Source: Bacteroidota bacterium
GTDB taxonomy: Bacteria; Bacteroidota; Ignavibacteria; Ignavibacteriales; Melioribacteraceae
DNA length: 64,000 nucleotides
Reading direction: 5' to 3'
NCBI GenBank assembly: GCA_023397505.1
Contig: JAEWUC010000001.1
Span: forward strand, 1-64,000
Under the pieces are notes generated by a model that made no database searches, had not been told where the DNA came from, and saw only the letters and a list, made by a program, of their open reading frames with translations. Made by a program: the position numbers and the translations under genes. Shown here piece by piece: positions 34,699 to 43,162 of the stretch (positions within the stretch are counted from its first letter, which is position 1; each line of letters begins with the position of its first letter).

Positions 34699-36081
34699 AT
34701 GATGATGCAAACAATTAAAAACGTTCACTTTGTCGGAATAGGCGGAATAGGAATGAGCGGTATTGCTGAAATTTTATTGAGCCAAGGTTTCAACATAACC
34801 GGCAGCGATCTCAATAAATCCGAAGTGACCGATAGATTGGAAAGTTTGGGAATAAAAATTTATGAGGGTCATTCGGCTGATAATTTGAAAGAAGCAGATG
34901 TGCTTGTTTATTCCTCGGCAGTTAATTTGGAAAACCCCGAAGTTAAAGCCGCAGTCGAAAGGAAAATTCCGGTAATAAAACGCTCCGAAATGTTGGCCGA
35001 ATGTATGAGAATGAAATACGGAATCGGGATTTCGGGTACACACGGAAAAACAACAACTACATCTATGGTCGGATTGGTTTTAACAGAAGCGGGAATTGAC
35101 CCTACTATTATCGTCGGCGGAAAGTTAAGCGGACTCGGCGGTACAAATGCAAGATTGGGTAACAGCGAGTACATAGTTGTTGAAGCGGATGAATTTGACA
35201 GAACATTTTTAAAATTAACACCGGTCATAGCCGCAATTACAACTTTAGAAAAAGAACATCTCGATACTTATAAAGATCTCGACGACATCAAAGCGGCTTT
35301 CGTGGAATTTGCAAACAAGGTTCCTTTCTTCGGATTTGTTGTTTTGTGTTTAGATGAACCTGCGCTTCAGGATATTATTCCGCTAATCAATAAAAAGATA
35401 TTTACATACGGACTTTCGCCTCAAAGCGACATACGTGCGACAAATATTATTCATGATAAAAATTCAACCGAGTACACAGTTACCTATCTTGGCGAGGAAT
35501 TGGGAAAAATAAAACTAAATATTCCCGGTTTACACAACGTGAAAAATTCGTTAGTGGCGTTAACTATTGCGAAAGAAATGGGTGTGAAATTCGAAGTAAT
35601 TCAAAAAGCATTGGAATCATTCACCGGCGTTTACCGCCGCTTTGAGAAAAAGTATGATAATGATGTAATGGTGATTGACGATTACGGTCATCACCCAACG
35701 GAAATAAATGTTACGCTTGATGGAATTCGCCGAGGATGGAACAGAAGATTAGTTGCCGTATTTCAGCCGCATTTATATTCGCGCACAAGAGATTTTTACG
35801 CCGAGTTTGGGCGCTCGTTCTTGAATTCGGATGTTTTCATTTGCACCGATGTTTATCCTGCGCGCGAAAAACCTATTGAAGGAATTTCCGGTGAATTAAT
35901 AGCGAATACAGCTAAAAATTTTGGACACAAAAATGTTTATTACGAGCCGGATAAAACAAAAATTCCGGATCTTATTAAAAGCATTTATAGAAAAGGTGAT
36001 ATTGTCGTAACGCTGGGTGCGGGAGATATATGGAAATTCGGAGAAAAATTTGTTGAATTCTTGAAATCAAAGAATAAATAG
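34699..36081 (+). CDS. murC: UDP-N-acetylmuramate:L-alanine ligase
   Basis: 460 residues. FVGIGGIGMSGIAEIL at the N-terminus, ATP loop ISGTHGKTTTTSMV (about 112-125), VVEADEFDRTFL and DDYGHHPTEI identify MurC. It adds L-alanine to UDP-MurNAc. The start could be any of three consecutive ATG codons at 34699, 34702 and (out of order with the second) the run ATGATGATG. In many Bacteroidota murB does not follow; here too it is absent, and a palindromic repeat fills the 71-base gap before ftsQ. Confidence 0.95.
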   Translation: MMMQTIKNVHFVGIGGIGMSGIAEILLSQGFNITGSDLNKSEVTDRLESLGIKIYEGHSADNLKEADVLVYSSAVNLENPEVKAAVERKIPVIKRSEMLAECMRMKYGIGISGTHGKTTTTSMVGLVLTEAGIDPTIIVGGKLSGLGGTNARLGNSEYIVVEADEFDRTFLKLTPVIAAITTLEKEHLDTYKDLDDIKAAFVEFANKVPFFGFVVLCLDEPALQDIIPLINKKIFTYGLSPQSDIRATNIIHDKNSTEYTVTYLGEELGKIKLNIPGLHNVKNSLVALTIAKEMGVKFEVIQKALESFTGVYRRFEKKYDNDVMVIDDYGHHPTEINVTLDGIRRGWNRRLVAVFQPHLYSRTRDFYAEFGRSFLNSDVFICTDVYPAREKPIEGISGELIANTAKNFGHKNVYYEPDKTKIPDLIKSIYRKGDIVVTLGAGDIWKFGEKFVEFLKSKNK

Positions 36082-36088
36082 CACTGTC

Positions 36089-36117
36089 ATTTCGAACCAT
36101 CGAAGTCGGTTCGAAAT
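36089..36117. repeat. Palindromic intergenic repeat between murC and ftsQ
   Basis: ATTTCGAACC at 36089-36098 and GGTTCGAAAT at 36108-36117 form a perfect 10-bp stem with a 9-base loop, preceded by CTGTC. Sequences of the type CTGTCATTTCGA...GAAATCTT are common dispersed repeats in Bacteroidota-group genomes. It lies inside the otherwise gap-free dcw cluster and could act as a weak terminator or attenuator before ftsQAZ. Confidence 0.65.
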
Positions 36118-36152
36118 CTTAAAAATAAAAAGTGTTTTAATAGATAGGATTA

Positions 36153-36950
36153 ATGACTACAAAACAAAAAATATTTAACACGGTTTTTTTAACTCTTGTA
36201 TTCGGAGGAATTATCTATCTATCCTTCGCATTAAAGAAGCCGAAGGATTATAAAATAGATTTGATTTTACTAGAAGGTAATGAGCATTTGTCGAAAGAAC
36301 AATACATGCAGTACGCAAATCTTTCGAACAAAATAAATTATGGAAATCTTACTCTGCAGATTATAAAAGATAGAATTTCAAAGCACCCGTACATTGAAAA
36401 CGCGGAAGTACGCTACGACGGCGGGAACAAAGTTTCAGTGAAAATAAAAGAGAAAAATTTTGAATCGATTCTTTTAAAAGACAGCACTCAATACATTTTA
36501 ACTGATAAACTTGAAGCGCTGCCGTTTCTTCCAAGAACAAAAAGAATTGATTACCCGTTGATTTCAAACGCGGGCATTTACGATTCACTAAAAGTTTTAT
36601 CATCGCTTAAAAAAAAATATGATGTTTTGACCGCCTCAAAAATTTTGAGCGGGATTAAGCTCCTAAACCCGGAGTTGTTTGATGGTTTGTCTTCCATCGA
36701 CATGCGCGACGGAGGGGATATTATTTTATCCTTTTCGTTCAGCGATTACCCCGTGGTTTTAGGGCGCGGAAATGAAATAGGAAAAATTGTGTACTTCAAT
36801 AATTTGTGGACGTACTTGAAAGGAAAGCAAATCAATAATTTTATGAATTACGTCGATCTGCGTTACAGCGGTCATGTTTATTTTGGTTTATCAACCGATA
36901 GCCTGCAAATGGGTGGCAATGGAAAATTGTCTCCTGAGGAGAAATCATGA
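36153..36950 (+). CDS. ftsQ: Cell-division protein FtsQ
   Basis: 265 residues: short cytoplasmic N-terminus, one membrane segment (about 9-26), a POTRA domain (about 34-105, with IEVLEG-like IDLILLEGNEHLSKEQY) and the beta domain ending near 240. This is the FtsQ/DivIB layout and the gene sits directly before ftsA with a four-base overlap. FtsQ recruits FtsL, FtsB and FtsWI to the septum. Conservation is modest, as usual for this family. Confidence 0.85.
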   Translation: MTTKQKIFNTVFLTLVFGGIIYLSFALKKPKDYKIDLILLEGNEHLSKEQYMQYANLSNKINYGNLTLQIIKDRISKHPYIENAEVRYDGGNKVSVKIKEKNFESILLKDSTQYILTDKLEALPFLPRTKRIDYPLISNAGIYDSLKVLSSLKKKYDVLTASKILSGIKLLNPELFDGLSSIDMRDGGDIILSFSFSDYPVVLGRGNEIGKIVYFNNLWTYLKGKQINNFMNYVDLRYSGHVYFGLSTDSLQMGGNGKLSPEEKS

Positions 36951-38188
36951 AAAGAAATGTTATAGCCGGATTGGATCTCGGAACAACTAAAGTCTGCGCC
37001 GTTATTGCCGAACATGCGGAAAACAATATTAATATTCTTGGATTCGGAATGGCGCCCTCCGAAGGTTTGAACCGCGGACTCGTTGCCAATATTTCTAAAA
37101 CTGCCGAAGCGATTAATGAAGCAATGAGCATCGCTTCGAATAGAGCAGGGTTGACTGTTAAAGAAATTAATGTTGGTGTTGCAGGCGAACATATTACAAG
37201 TTTACGTCACAGAAATTATGTTACAATTAATAATCCCGAAAGAGAAATCTCTCAGTTGGATTTGGATAGGTTAAAATCCGATGTTCAAACAATTCGCATT
37301 CCATCGGACAGACAAATACTTCATATAATTCCCGAAGAATTTTTTGTTGATTACCAGGGCGGAATTGAAGACCCGATAGGAATGTGCGGTAACCGGCTCG
37401 AAGCTGTAAATCATGTTGTGCTTGCTTCGGTTCCGGCAATTCAAAACATAAAAAAATCTGTTGAACGCGCGGGACTTATTGTTAAAGATTATATACTTCA
37501 GCCAATAGCATCAAGCATGTCTGTTCTTGAAGAAAACGAAAAAGACCTCGGCGTTTTATTAATAGATATAGGCGGCGGAACAACCGACATAGCAATATTC
37601 CACAGAAGAGCAATTAAGCATACAAAAGTTATCGGCGTTGCAGGAAACCAGGTTACAAACGATATAAGAGAAACTTTAGGAATTGTAACAGCCGACGCTG
37701 AAATGTTGAAGAAAGAACACGGCTTTGCAATCGAAAGCGCTATTATCCGAGACGAAGATATTTACATAAAAGGTGTCGGCGCGCGCGGTAATGTTAAAAT
37801 TCCTGTTACACTTCTCACACAAATTATCAGTGTTAGAATGAGAGAATTATTTTCGCTGATCGACAACGAACTACGCCAAACAGGATTCAAAAATAAGATT
37901 AAAGCAGGCGTTGTTTTAACAGGCGGCGGTTCATTATTGAAAGGGTGCCCCGAACTTGCAGAAGAAGTTTTCGGATTGCCCGCCCGCATCGGCGTTCCTC
38001 TCGATCTCGGTTCCGGTTTATCGAATGAAGTTGGAAGTCCGGAATTTGCAACGGTGGCAGGATTAATAAAAGGAATGCCGGGTAAATCAATCGCCGATAG
38101 TTTTTCCGATGCAAAGGCAAGCAGCGATAAAAAGTTTGATGCAGGAAAAGTTTTTAGAAAAATTCAAAATTTTTTTGATAATCTATAA
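36947..38188 (+). CDS. ftsA: Cell-division actin-like protein FtsA
   Basis: 413 residues of the actin/HSP70 fold: phosphate-1 loop GLDLGTTKVCAVIAE at residues 8-22, a 1C domain containing AGEHITSLRHRNY, phosphate-2 IDIGGGTTDIAIF and adenosine motif GVVLTGGGSLLKG. FtsA tethers FtsZ to the membrane through a C-terminal amphipathic helix; the final residues KVFRKIQNFFDNL fit that. CTGAGGAG precedes the ATG. It overlaps ftsQ by four bases. Confidence 0.95.
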   Translation: MKRNVIAGLDLGTTKVCAVIAEHAENNINILGFGMAPSEGLNRGLVANISKTAEAINEAMSIASNRAGLTVKEINVGVAGEHITSLRHRNYVTINNPEREISQLDLDRLKSDVQTIRIPSDRQILHIIPEEFFVDYQGGIEDPIGMCGNRLEAVNHVVLASVPAIQNIKKSVERAGLIVKDYILQPIASSMSVLEENEKDLGVLLIDIGGGTTDIAIFHRRAIKHTKVIGVAGNQVTNDIRETLGIVTADAEMLKKEHGFAIESAIIRDEDIYIKGVGARGNVKIPVTLLTQIISVRMRELFSLIDNELRQTGFKNKIKAGVVLTGGGSLLKGCPELAEEVFGLPARIGVPLDLGSGLSNEVGSPEFATVAGLIKGMPGKSIADSFSDAKASSDKKFDAGKVFRKIQNFFDNL

Positions 38189-38220
38189 CAATTATAAATA
38201 CACCACAACAAGGAGGAGAA

Positions 38221-39525
38221 ATGTCTGACAATACTACAACTAACGGTAACAGACTAAAATTTGTCACACTAGACAAAGAAGAACCGCAAAAATTAACAGC
38301 CAAAATTAAAGTAGTTGGTGTTGGCGGCGGCGGATGCAATGCAGTTAACAGCATGATTAAAAAAGGATTGAACGGAGTTGAGTTTGTTTCCGTAAATACC
38401 GATGCGCAAGTTCTTGAAGCAAGCCGTGCTCATCACAAAATACAAATTGGTACAAATGTAACTCGCGGACTCGGTGCAGGCGCAGATCCCAACGTTGGCA
38501 AAAAAGCCGCAGAAGAAGACCGCGATAAAATAACACGCATTCTTGACGGCTGCGATATGGTTTTTGTTACATGCGGTATGGGCGGCGGAACCGGAACCGG
38601 AGGCGCACCGATAGTTGCTTCTATTGCAAAAAGTCTCGGCGCTCTTGTAATCGGTATTGTTACAAAACCATTCACATGGGAAGGTAAGAAAAGAACACTC
38701 AATGCCGACGAAGGAATAAAAGAGTTAAAACAATATGTTGACAGTTTAATCGTAATCCCGAATGGAAGAATTTTAAGCATCATCGACGCAAACACTGCTG
38801 CCAACGCGGCATTCGATAAACCTAATGAAATTCTCTACGAAGCAACACGCGGCATTTCCGATATAATTACAATGACCGGAATCATAAATGTTGACTTTGC
38901 CGATGTCCGTACTGTTATGAAAGAAAGCGGGCACGCATTGATGGGCTGCGGAATTGCGAGCGGCGAAAACCGTGCAATCGAAGCCGCACAGAAAGCAATT
39001 TCATCACCGCTTCTCGAAGGCGTTTCAATCAAAGGCGCAAAAAATATTTTATTGAATGTTTCGGGTTCATCGAGCATGACAATGCAGGAAATTGAAGCAG
39101 GCAACAATATTATTTTTGAAGCAGCCGGTGAAGAAGCAAACGTTATCTTCGGTGTTGTTAATAAAGATGAAATGACGGAATATATTTCCTATACCGTAAT
39201 AGCAACCGGTTTCGGAACCGAGGTTGCATCCAACGGCTTGAGTACAATCAAAAAAGAACGTGAAGAAAAAGTTAAAAAGGAAAGAACATCTGCGGCTGTT
39301 GGCGGTTTCAATAAAACAAAAATAAATATTGAACCGAATACTGATTTGAACGTCCCGACAATTTTAAGAGTTAAAGGGCGCGACCCGGAATTGTTTTCGG
39401 CAGATGATTTTATCCAAGCCGGTTACAAAGCCGATATAAACGATAATTATGAAGAAGAAGACTTTTATAAAAAGAACAGGGATGAAGAAGACAGTTCTTC
39501 ATTCTTAAGAAAAATTATGGATTAA
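38221..39525 (+). CDS. ftsZ: Cell-division tubulin homologue FtsZ
   Basis: 434 residues. GVGGGGCNAVNSMI, the tubulin signature GGGTGTGGAP and the NVDFADVRTVM loop define FtsZ, the GTPase that forms the division ring. A very strong ribosome-binding site, AAGGAGGAG, precedes the ATG. The linker after residue 340 carries NVPTILR, like the conserved C-terminal peptide, but a further 50-residue acidic tail ends in SSSFLRKIMD, a second such motif. It is the last gene of the cluster, followed by a clear terminator. Confidence 0.96.
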   Translation: MSDNTTTNGNRLKFVTLDKEEPQKLTAKIKVVGVGGGGCNAVNSMIKKGLNGVEFVSVNTDAQVLEASRAHHKIQIGTNVTRGLGAGADPNVGKKAAEEDRDKITRILDGCDMVFVTCGMGGGTGTGGAPIVASIAKSLGALVIGIVTKPFTWEGKKRTLNADEGIKELKQYVDSLIVIPNGRILSIIDANTAANAAFDKPNEILYEATRGISDIITMTGIINVDFADVRTVMKESGHALMGCGIASGENRAIEAAQKAISSPLLEGVSIKGAKNILLNVSGSSSMTMQEIEAGNNIIFEAAGEEANVIFGVVNKDEMTEYISYTVIATGFGTEVASNGLSTIKKEREEKVKKERTSAAVGGFNKTKINIEPNTDLNVPTILRVKGRDPELFSADDFIQAGYKADINDNYEEEDFYKKNRDEEDSSSFLRKIMD

Positions 39526-39579
39526 TTTTTCTGTTTCGGATTTCGTTCTTTAAATAGGTTTTTGTTTTATCCTATATCC

Positions 39580-39650
39580 AGGCCGTTGTTGGTTTTCCCT
39601 TGTTGTGGTGACGAGTGACTCTTAAGAAAACCAGCGCGGCCTTTATTTAT
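39580..39650 (+). terminator. Strong rho-independent-type terminator of the dcw cluster
   Basis: AGGCCG (39580-39585) and TGGTTTTC (39590-39597) pair with GAAAACCA (39627-39634) and CGGCCT (39638-39643), giving a 14-bp stem with a small internal loop, followed by TTATTTA. It lies 55 bases after the ftsZ stop codon. Confidence 0.75.
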
Positions 39651-39657
39651 GAAATAA

Positions 39658-39729
39658 AATAGAACACAGATTAATTATGACCTTTTATGAAAAATCATAA
39701 TCAATCATAAAAGATCTGTGTTCTATTTA
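39658..39729. repeat. 72-base palindromic element (MITE/REP-like)
   Basis: AAATAGAACACAGAT (39658-39672) pairs perfectly with ATCTGTGTTCTATTT (39715-39729). Inside, CTTTTATGA (39683-39691) pairs with TCATAAAAG (39706-39714). Only a 10-base bulge (39673-39682) breaks the left arm. Repeats built on AGAACACAGAT...ATCTGTGTTCT are widespread in FCB-group genomes. It fills much of the 308-base gap between ftsZ and the next gene; the remainder (39730-39833) is AT-rich with no clear signal. Confidence 0.75.
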
Positions 39730-39833
39730 CCTTTTTTATTGACAATCCTTAAAATACCGGTACTCAATTAATAGTTTTGTTTTAAGTGTGGAATTGCTAA
39801 TTTTCCGAACCAAAAAACACAAATCCATTTTTA

Positions 39834-40574
39834 ATGAAAAAATCAGTATTTCTATTATTATTATTTCTATCCCTCGGCTCAATCCGCGCCCAGGAAGGCG
39901 AAGATGTGGGCTGGGTTGCACGTTTCGGAATTGCAGGTGGCGTTAATCCTGCATATCTATTTCCTAATATGGATGCACTGAATTTAAAAGCAAAGAATTT
40001 AGGGTTAGATGAATTATCAAGTTCAGGCATGGTTATTTGGGGCGGCGGCGGGTATGCTTATATAATGATCGTAGATAATTTGCGGCTCGGTGGTGTTGGT
40101 TACAGCGGATCAGTTAGTTCAAGCAGAAGCTTCAATACAATAAATAGGCAGCTTGATTATAGCTTTGGTCTTGGTGGTGTCACTGTTGAATACACACTGC
40201 CTTTTATAAATCGTGTTGCTGTTTCCATCGGTTCTATAATCGGTGTCGGTTCGCAAAGCATAGAGGAATATGAAAACTGGGGAGATTTTACATGGGAGAA
40301 TTCTTCACCGCAACCTCCATATAGTTCATTGATGCATGCGCCTGGCGGATACACAAAAATTACAAACACGTTTTTTACTATTGCACCTACCTTAAATATA
40401 GATGTGCCGATCAGCAGATTTATTGCTTTAAGAGCGGGCGGCGGATACATTATGAATTTCAACGATAAGTGGAAAGCAAATAACGATAGAGATATTTCCG
40501 GAGTACCGGGTTCATTAACGGAAAATAATTTTTTCATTCAAACAGGAATTTATTTCGGGTTCTTTGCATTTTGA
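39834..40574 (+). CDS. Secreted outer-membrane beta-barrel-like protein
   Basis: 246 residues. A clear signal peptide (about 1-20, ending IRAQ) is followed by alternating Gly/aromatic beta strands and a terminal YFGFFAF, the aromatic end typical of outer-membrane barrels. Family unrecognised. It opens the polysaccharide locus: its stop codon overlaps the TTG start of rfbB. It might take part in glycan secretion or be an unrelated porin-like protein. Confidence 0.68.
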   Translation: MKKSVFLLLLFLSLGSIRAQEGEDVGWVARFGIAGGVNPAYLFPNMDALNLKAKNLGLDELSSSGMVIWGGGGYAYIMIVDNLRLGGVGYSGSVSSSRSFNTINRQLDYSFGLGGVTVEYTLPFINRVAVSIGSIIGVGSQSIEEYENWGDFTWENSSPQPPYSSLMHAPGGYTKITNTFFTIAPTLNIDVPISRFIALRAGGGYIMNFNDKWKANNDRDISGVPGSLTENNFFIQTGIYFGFFAF

Positions 40575-41593
40575 CGACAACTAAAAACATACTTGTAACC
40601 GGCGGTGCCGGATTTATCGGCAGCAATTTTATCAATCATATCCTTTCAAAGAGAGATGATTGGAATATCATTAATCTTGATAAGTTAACATATGCAGGCA
40701 ATCTCGAAAATTTAAAACCGAGCGAAGGCAAGAAAAATTATCACTTTGTTAAAGGTGATATTACAAATGCCGAACTTGTTGATTATCTCTTCACAAAATA
40801 TTCTATAAAATATGTAATCAATTTTGCCGCTGAATCACATGTGGACAGAAGCATTCTCGGCTCACAGGTTTTTTACACAACAAATGTGATCGGCACAAAT
40901 GTACTGCTCGAAGCGGCACGCAGGCATAATGTTCAAAAGTTTTTGCAAATATCAACAGACGAAGTTTACGGAAGTTTAGGCGCTGAAGGATTATTTACCG
41001 AACAGACTCCGCTTTCACCCAACAGTCCTTATTCATCCAGTAAAGCCGCGGCAGATATGATGGCGTTGGCTTTTTATCATACATACGGAATGCCGGTTGT
41101 AATTACAAGATGTTCGAACAATTACGGGCCACTTCAATTCCCGGAGAAACTAATTCCGTTGATGATTATAAATGTACTCAATAATAAAAAACTTCCTGTG
41201 TACGGCGACGGACTGAATGTTCGCGATTGGATTTACGTGATCGATCACAACAAAGCCGCCGAACTAGTTTTTGAAAACGGGAAACCCGGCGAAGTTTACA
41301 ACATCGGTGCAAGCCGCGAAATGAAAAATATAGAGATTGTAAAATTAATTTTAAGTAAACTCGGCAAAGGTGAAGAACTTATCGAATATGTAAAAGACAG
41401 ACCGGGTCACGACAGACGTTACGCAATCGATTCATCCAAAATTCAAAATGAACTCGGGTGGAAGCCAAGTTTTGAATTCGAAGATGCTATGGCAAGAACA
41501 ATAGATTGGTATCTTTCAAACAAAAATTGGTGGGAAAGAATTATTTCCGGCGAGTATCAAAAATATTACGAACTACAATACAAAGAACGATAA
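40571..41593 (+). CDS. rfbB: dTDP-glucose 4,6-dehydratase
   Basis: 340 residues. TGGAGFIGSNFI at the N-terminus binds NAD; AAESHVDRSI, STDEVYGSLG, and YSSSKAAADM supply the RmlB catalytic Asp-Glu and Tyr-Lys residues; RCSNNYGPLQFPEKLIP is diagnostic. It forms dTDP-4-keto-6-deoxyglucose, the substrate of RfbC (gene at 9759). The start is TTG at 40571, whose last two bases overlap the preceding TGA; the Rossmann strand begins at once, which supports it. Confidence 0.94.
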   Translation: MTTTKNILVTGGAGFIGSNFINHILSKRDDWNIINLDKLTYAGNLENLKPSEGKKNYHFVKGDITNAELVDYLFTKYSIKYVINFAAESHVDRSILGSQVFYTTNVIGTNVLLEAARRHNVQKFLQISTDEVYGSLGAEGLFTEQTPLSPNSPYSSSKAAADMMALAFYHTYGMPVVITRCSNNYGPLQFPEKLIPLMIINVLNNKKLPVYGDGLNVRDWIYVIDHNKAAELVFENGKPGEVYNIGASREMKNIEIVKLILSKLGKGEELIEYVKDRPGHDRRYAIDSSKIQNELGWKPSFEFEDAMARTIDWYLSNKNWWERIISGEYQKYYELQYKER

Positions 41594-41608
41594 AAATCCT
41601 AAAGGCTT

Positions 41609-43033
41609 ATGAAAAAAATATTTTTTATTGCAATTGCATTAATTTGTTCAACATCACTTTTTGCCCAGGACAATGAACTTCAGGGCAGTAAACAAATGCA
41701 GAATCCGATGCTTACCCAGCCGATTATGGTTACAATAGGCGGCGATTTCATAGTTACTGGTTCATTTTCAGCGAGTAAATTTCAAAGACTTGATCATTTT
41801 ATTACACAAATTTATTTGGAAGCTAAAAAGGAAGCCCTCGGTTTAACGACCGAATTTGTTTATTCAAAAAGAATTTTAAAAGAACTTGATAAATATTCTT
41901 TAAGAAATATTATTATCAAAAGAGCTGACGGAACAGAAAAAAGAATTGACTTGGAAAGATTTAGGATTACAGGAAATTTTGACGATAACCCGTATTTAAG
42001 AAACGATGATGTGTTAATCTTTCCCGCAATTGATAACGATAAAGATTTTATTGCCGTTGAAGGCGCCGTTAATAAACCCGGAAAATTTCAATTCGTAGAA
42101 GGCGATAAATTATCGGATGCAATTTTACATGCAATGGATATAAGTAAAGCATACGAAAATGTTAATAAAGCCGAGATAAGTAGATTAAGTTATGACGGCA
42201 AAAACGAACAGGTTATTAATGTTAATATTAAGGATGATTTTGAACTTAAACGAGGCGACAGAATAAAAATTTTAGCCGATGAAAATAACAGGAAAGATTT
42301 CCGTGTTACTGTTACGGGACATGTTAAAATGCCCGGTGAAATATTCGTCACGGAATCTAATACAACATTAAGAGAAGCTATCGAAAAAGCCGGAGGTCTT
42401 AAACCTACTGCATGGTTAAGCAAAATACAGTTGTATAGGGGAGAATCCGCAAAGATGCTACTCAGCAAAGATAAAAAGACCGAATTAGAAGTAAAGGAAA
42501 TGGAGCAAAGATTAAAATGGAATAATTTTGAAATGGCAAGACTTTCAAATTTAACGATTGACGATACTTCTTCCTTTTTAGCAGATAATGAATTGAGATT
42601 TTTTAACGAAATAGGTTATTTGAATTTCACAAACATACAGGATACAAATAGTGAAGCCGGTAATTTTATTGTTAGGGACGGTGATCTTATCGTAGTTCCC
42701 GAGTTCGAAAATACTATTAATGTATTTGGACAGGTTCCAAATGCAGGCAAGTATAGTTTTATGAAGGATAGTGATTATAACTATTATATTAATAAAGCAG
42801 GCGGCTTTGGCAAATACGCTGAGGAAGACGATGTAATGTTGATTAAAAACAGTGGAAAGAGTTGGATACCAATTTCCCAAAAAGATAATGTGAAAATTGA
42901 ACCTGGCGACTTTATTTGGGTGCCGAAAGAGCCGCAAAGGACTTTGGAATATTATCTTAAGCAAGCGGGCGCTATAGCCAGCATTCTTGGTCCTATCGCT
43001 ACAATTGTTGTAATTCTGGTTACTGCAAAGTGA
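41609..43033 (+). CDS. SLBB-domain polysaccharide export protein (Wza-like)
   Basis: 474 residues with a signal peptide (1-20, ending LFAQ) but no lipobox cysteine. At least three soluble ligand-binding beta-grasp repeats are visible, each with a VxGxVxxPG-like core: FIAVEGAVNKPGKFQF, VTVTGHVKMPGEIFV and INVFGQVPNAGKYSF. A C-terminal membrane segment (about 452-472, AIASILGPIATIVVILVTAK) would anchor it. Wza-type proteins form the outer-membrane export channel for capsule or exopolysaccharide. It lies before the Wzz-like gene. Confidence 0.85.
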   Translation: MKKIFFIAIALICSTSLFAQDNELQGSKQMQNPMLTQPIMVTIGGDFIVTGSFSASKFQRLDHFITQIYLEAKKEALGLTTEFVYSKRILKELDKYSLRNIIIKRADGTEKRIDLERFRITGNFDDNPYLRNDDVLIFPAIDNDKDFIAVEGAVNKPGKFQFVEGDKLSDAILHAMDISKAYENVNKAEISRLSYDGKNEQVINVNIKDDFELKRGDRIKILADENNRKDFRVTVTGHVKMPGEIFVTESNTTLREAIEKAGGLKPTAWLSKIQLYRGESAKMLLSKDKKTELEVKEMEQRLKWNNFEMARLSNLTIDDTSSFLADNELRFFNEIGYLNFTNIQDTNSEAGNFIVRDGDLIVVPEFENTINVFGQVPNAGKYSFMKDSDYNYYINKAGGFGKYAEEDDVMLIKNSGKSWIPISQKDNVKIEPGDFIWVPKEPQRTLEYYLKQAGAIASILGPIATIVVILVTAK

Positions 43034-43162
43034 ATTAACTATTATGATGGGGATTAATTTGTTTTATAAAGCTAATTTCTTATAAATGTAGCAATCAAAA
43101 TTTTAGATGAAATCTGTTGTGGCAAATTATTATTTCAACACGGAAAATCAATAGGTTTATAA

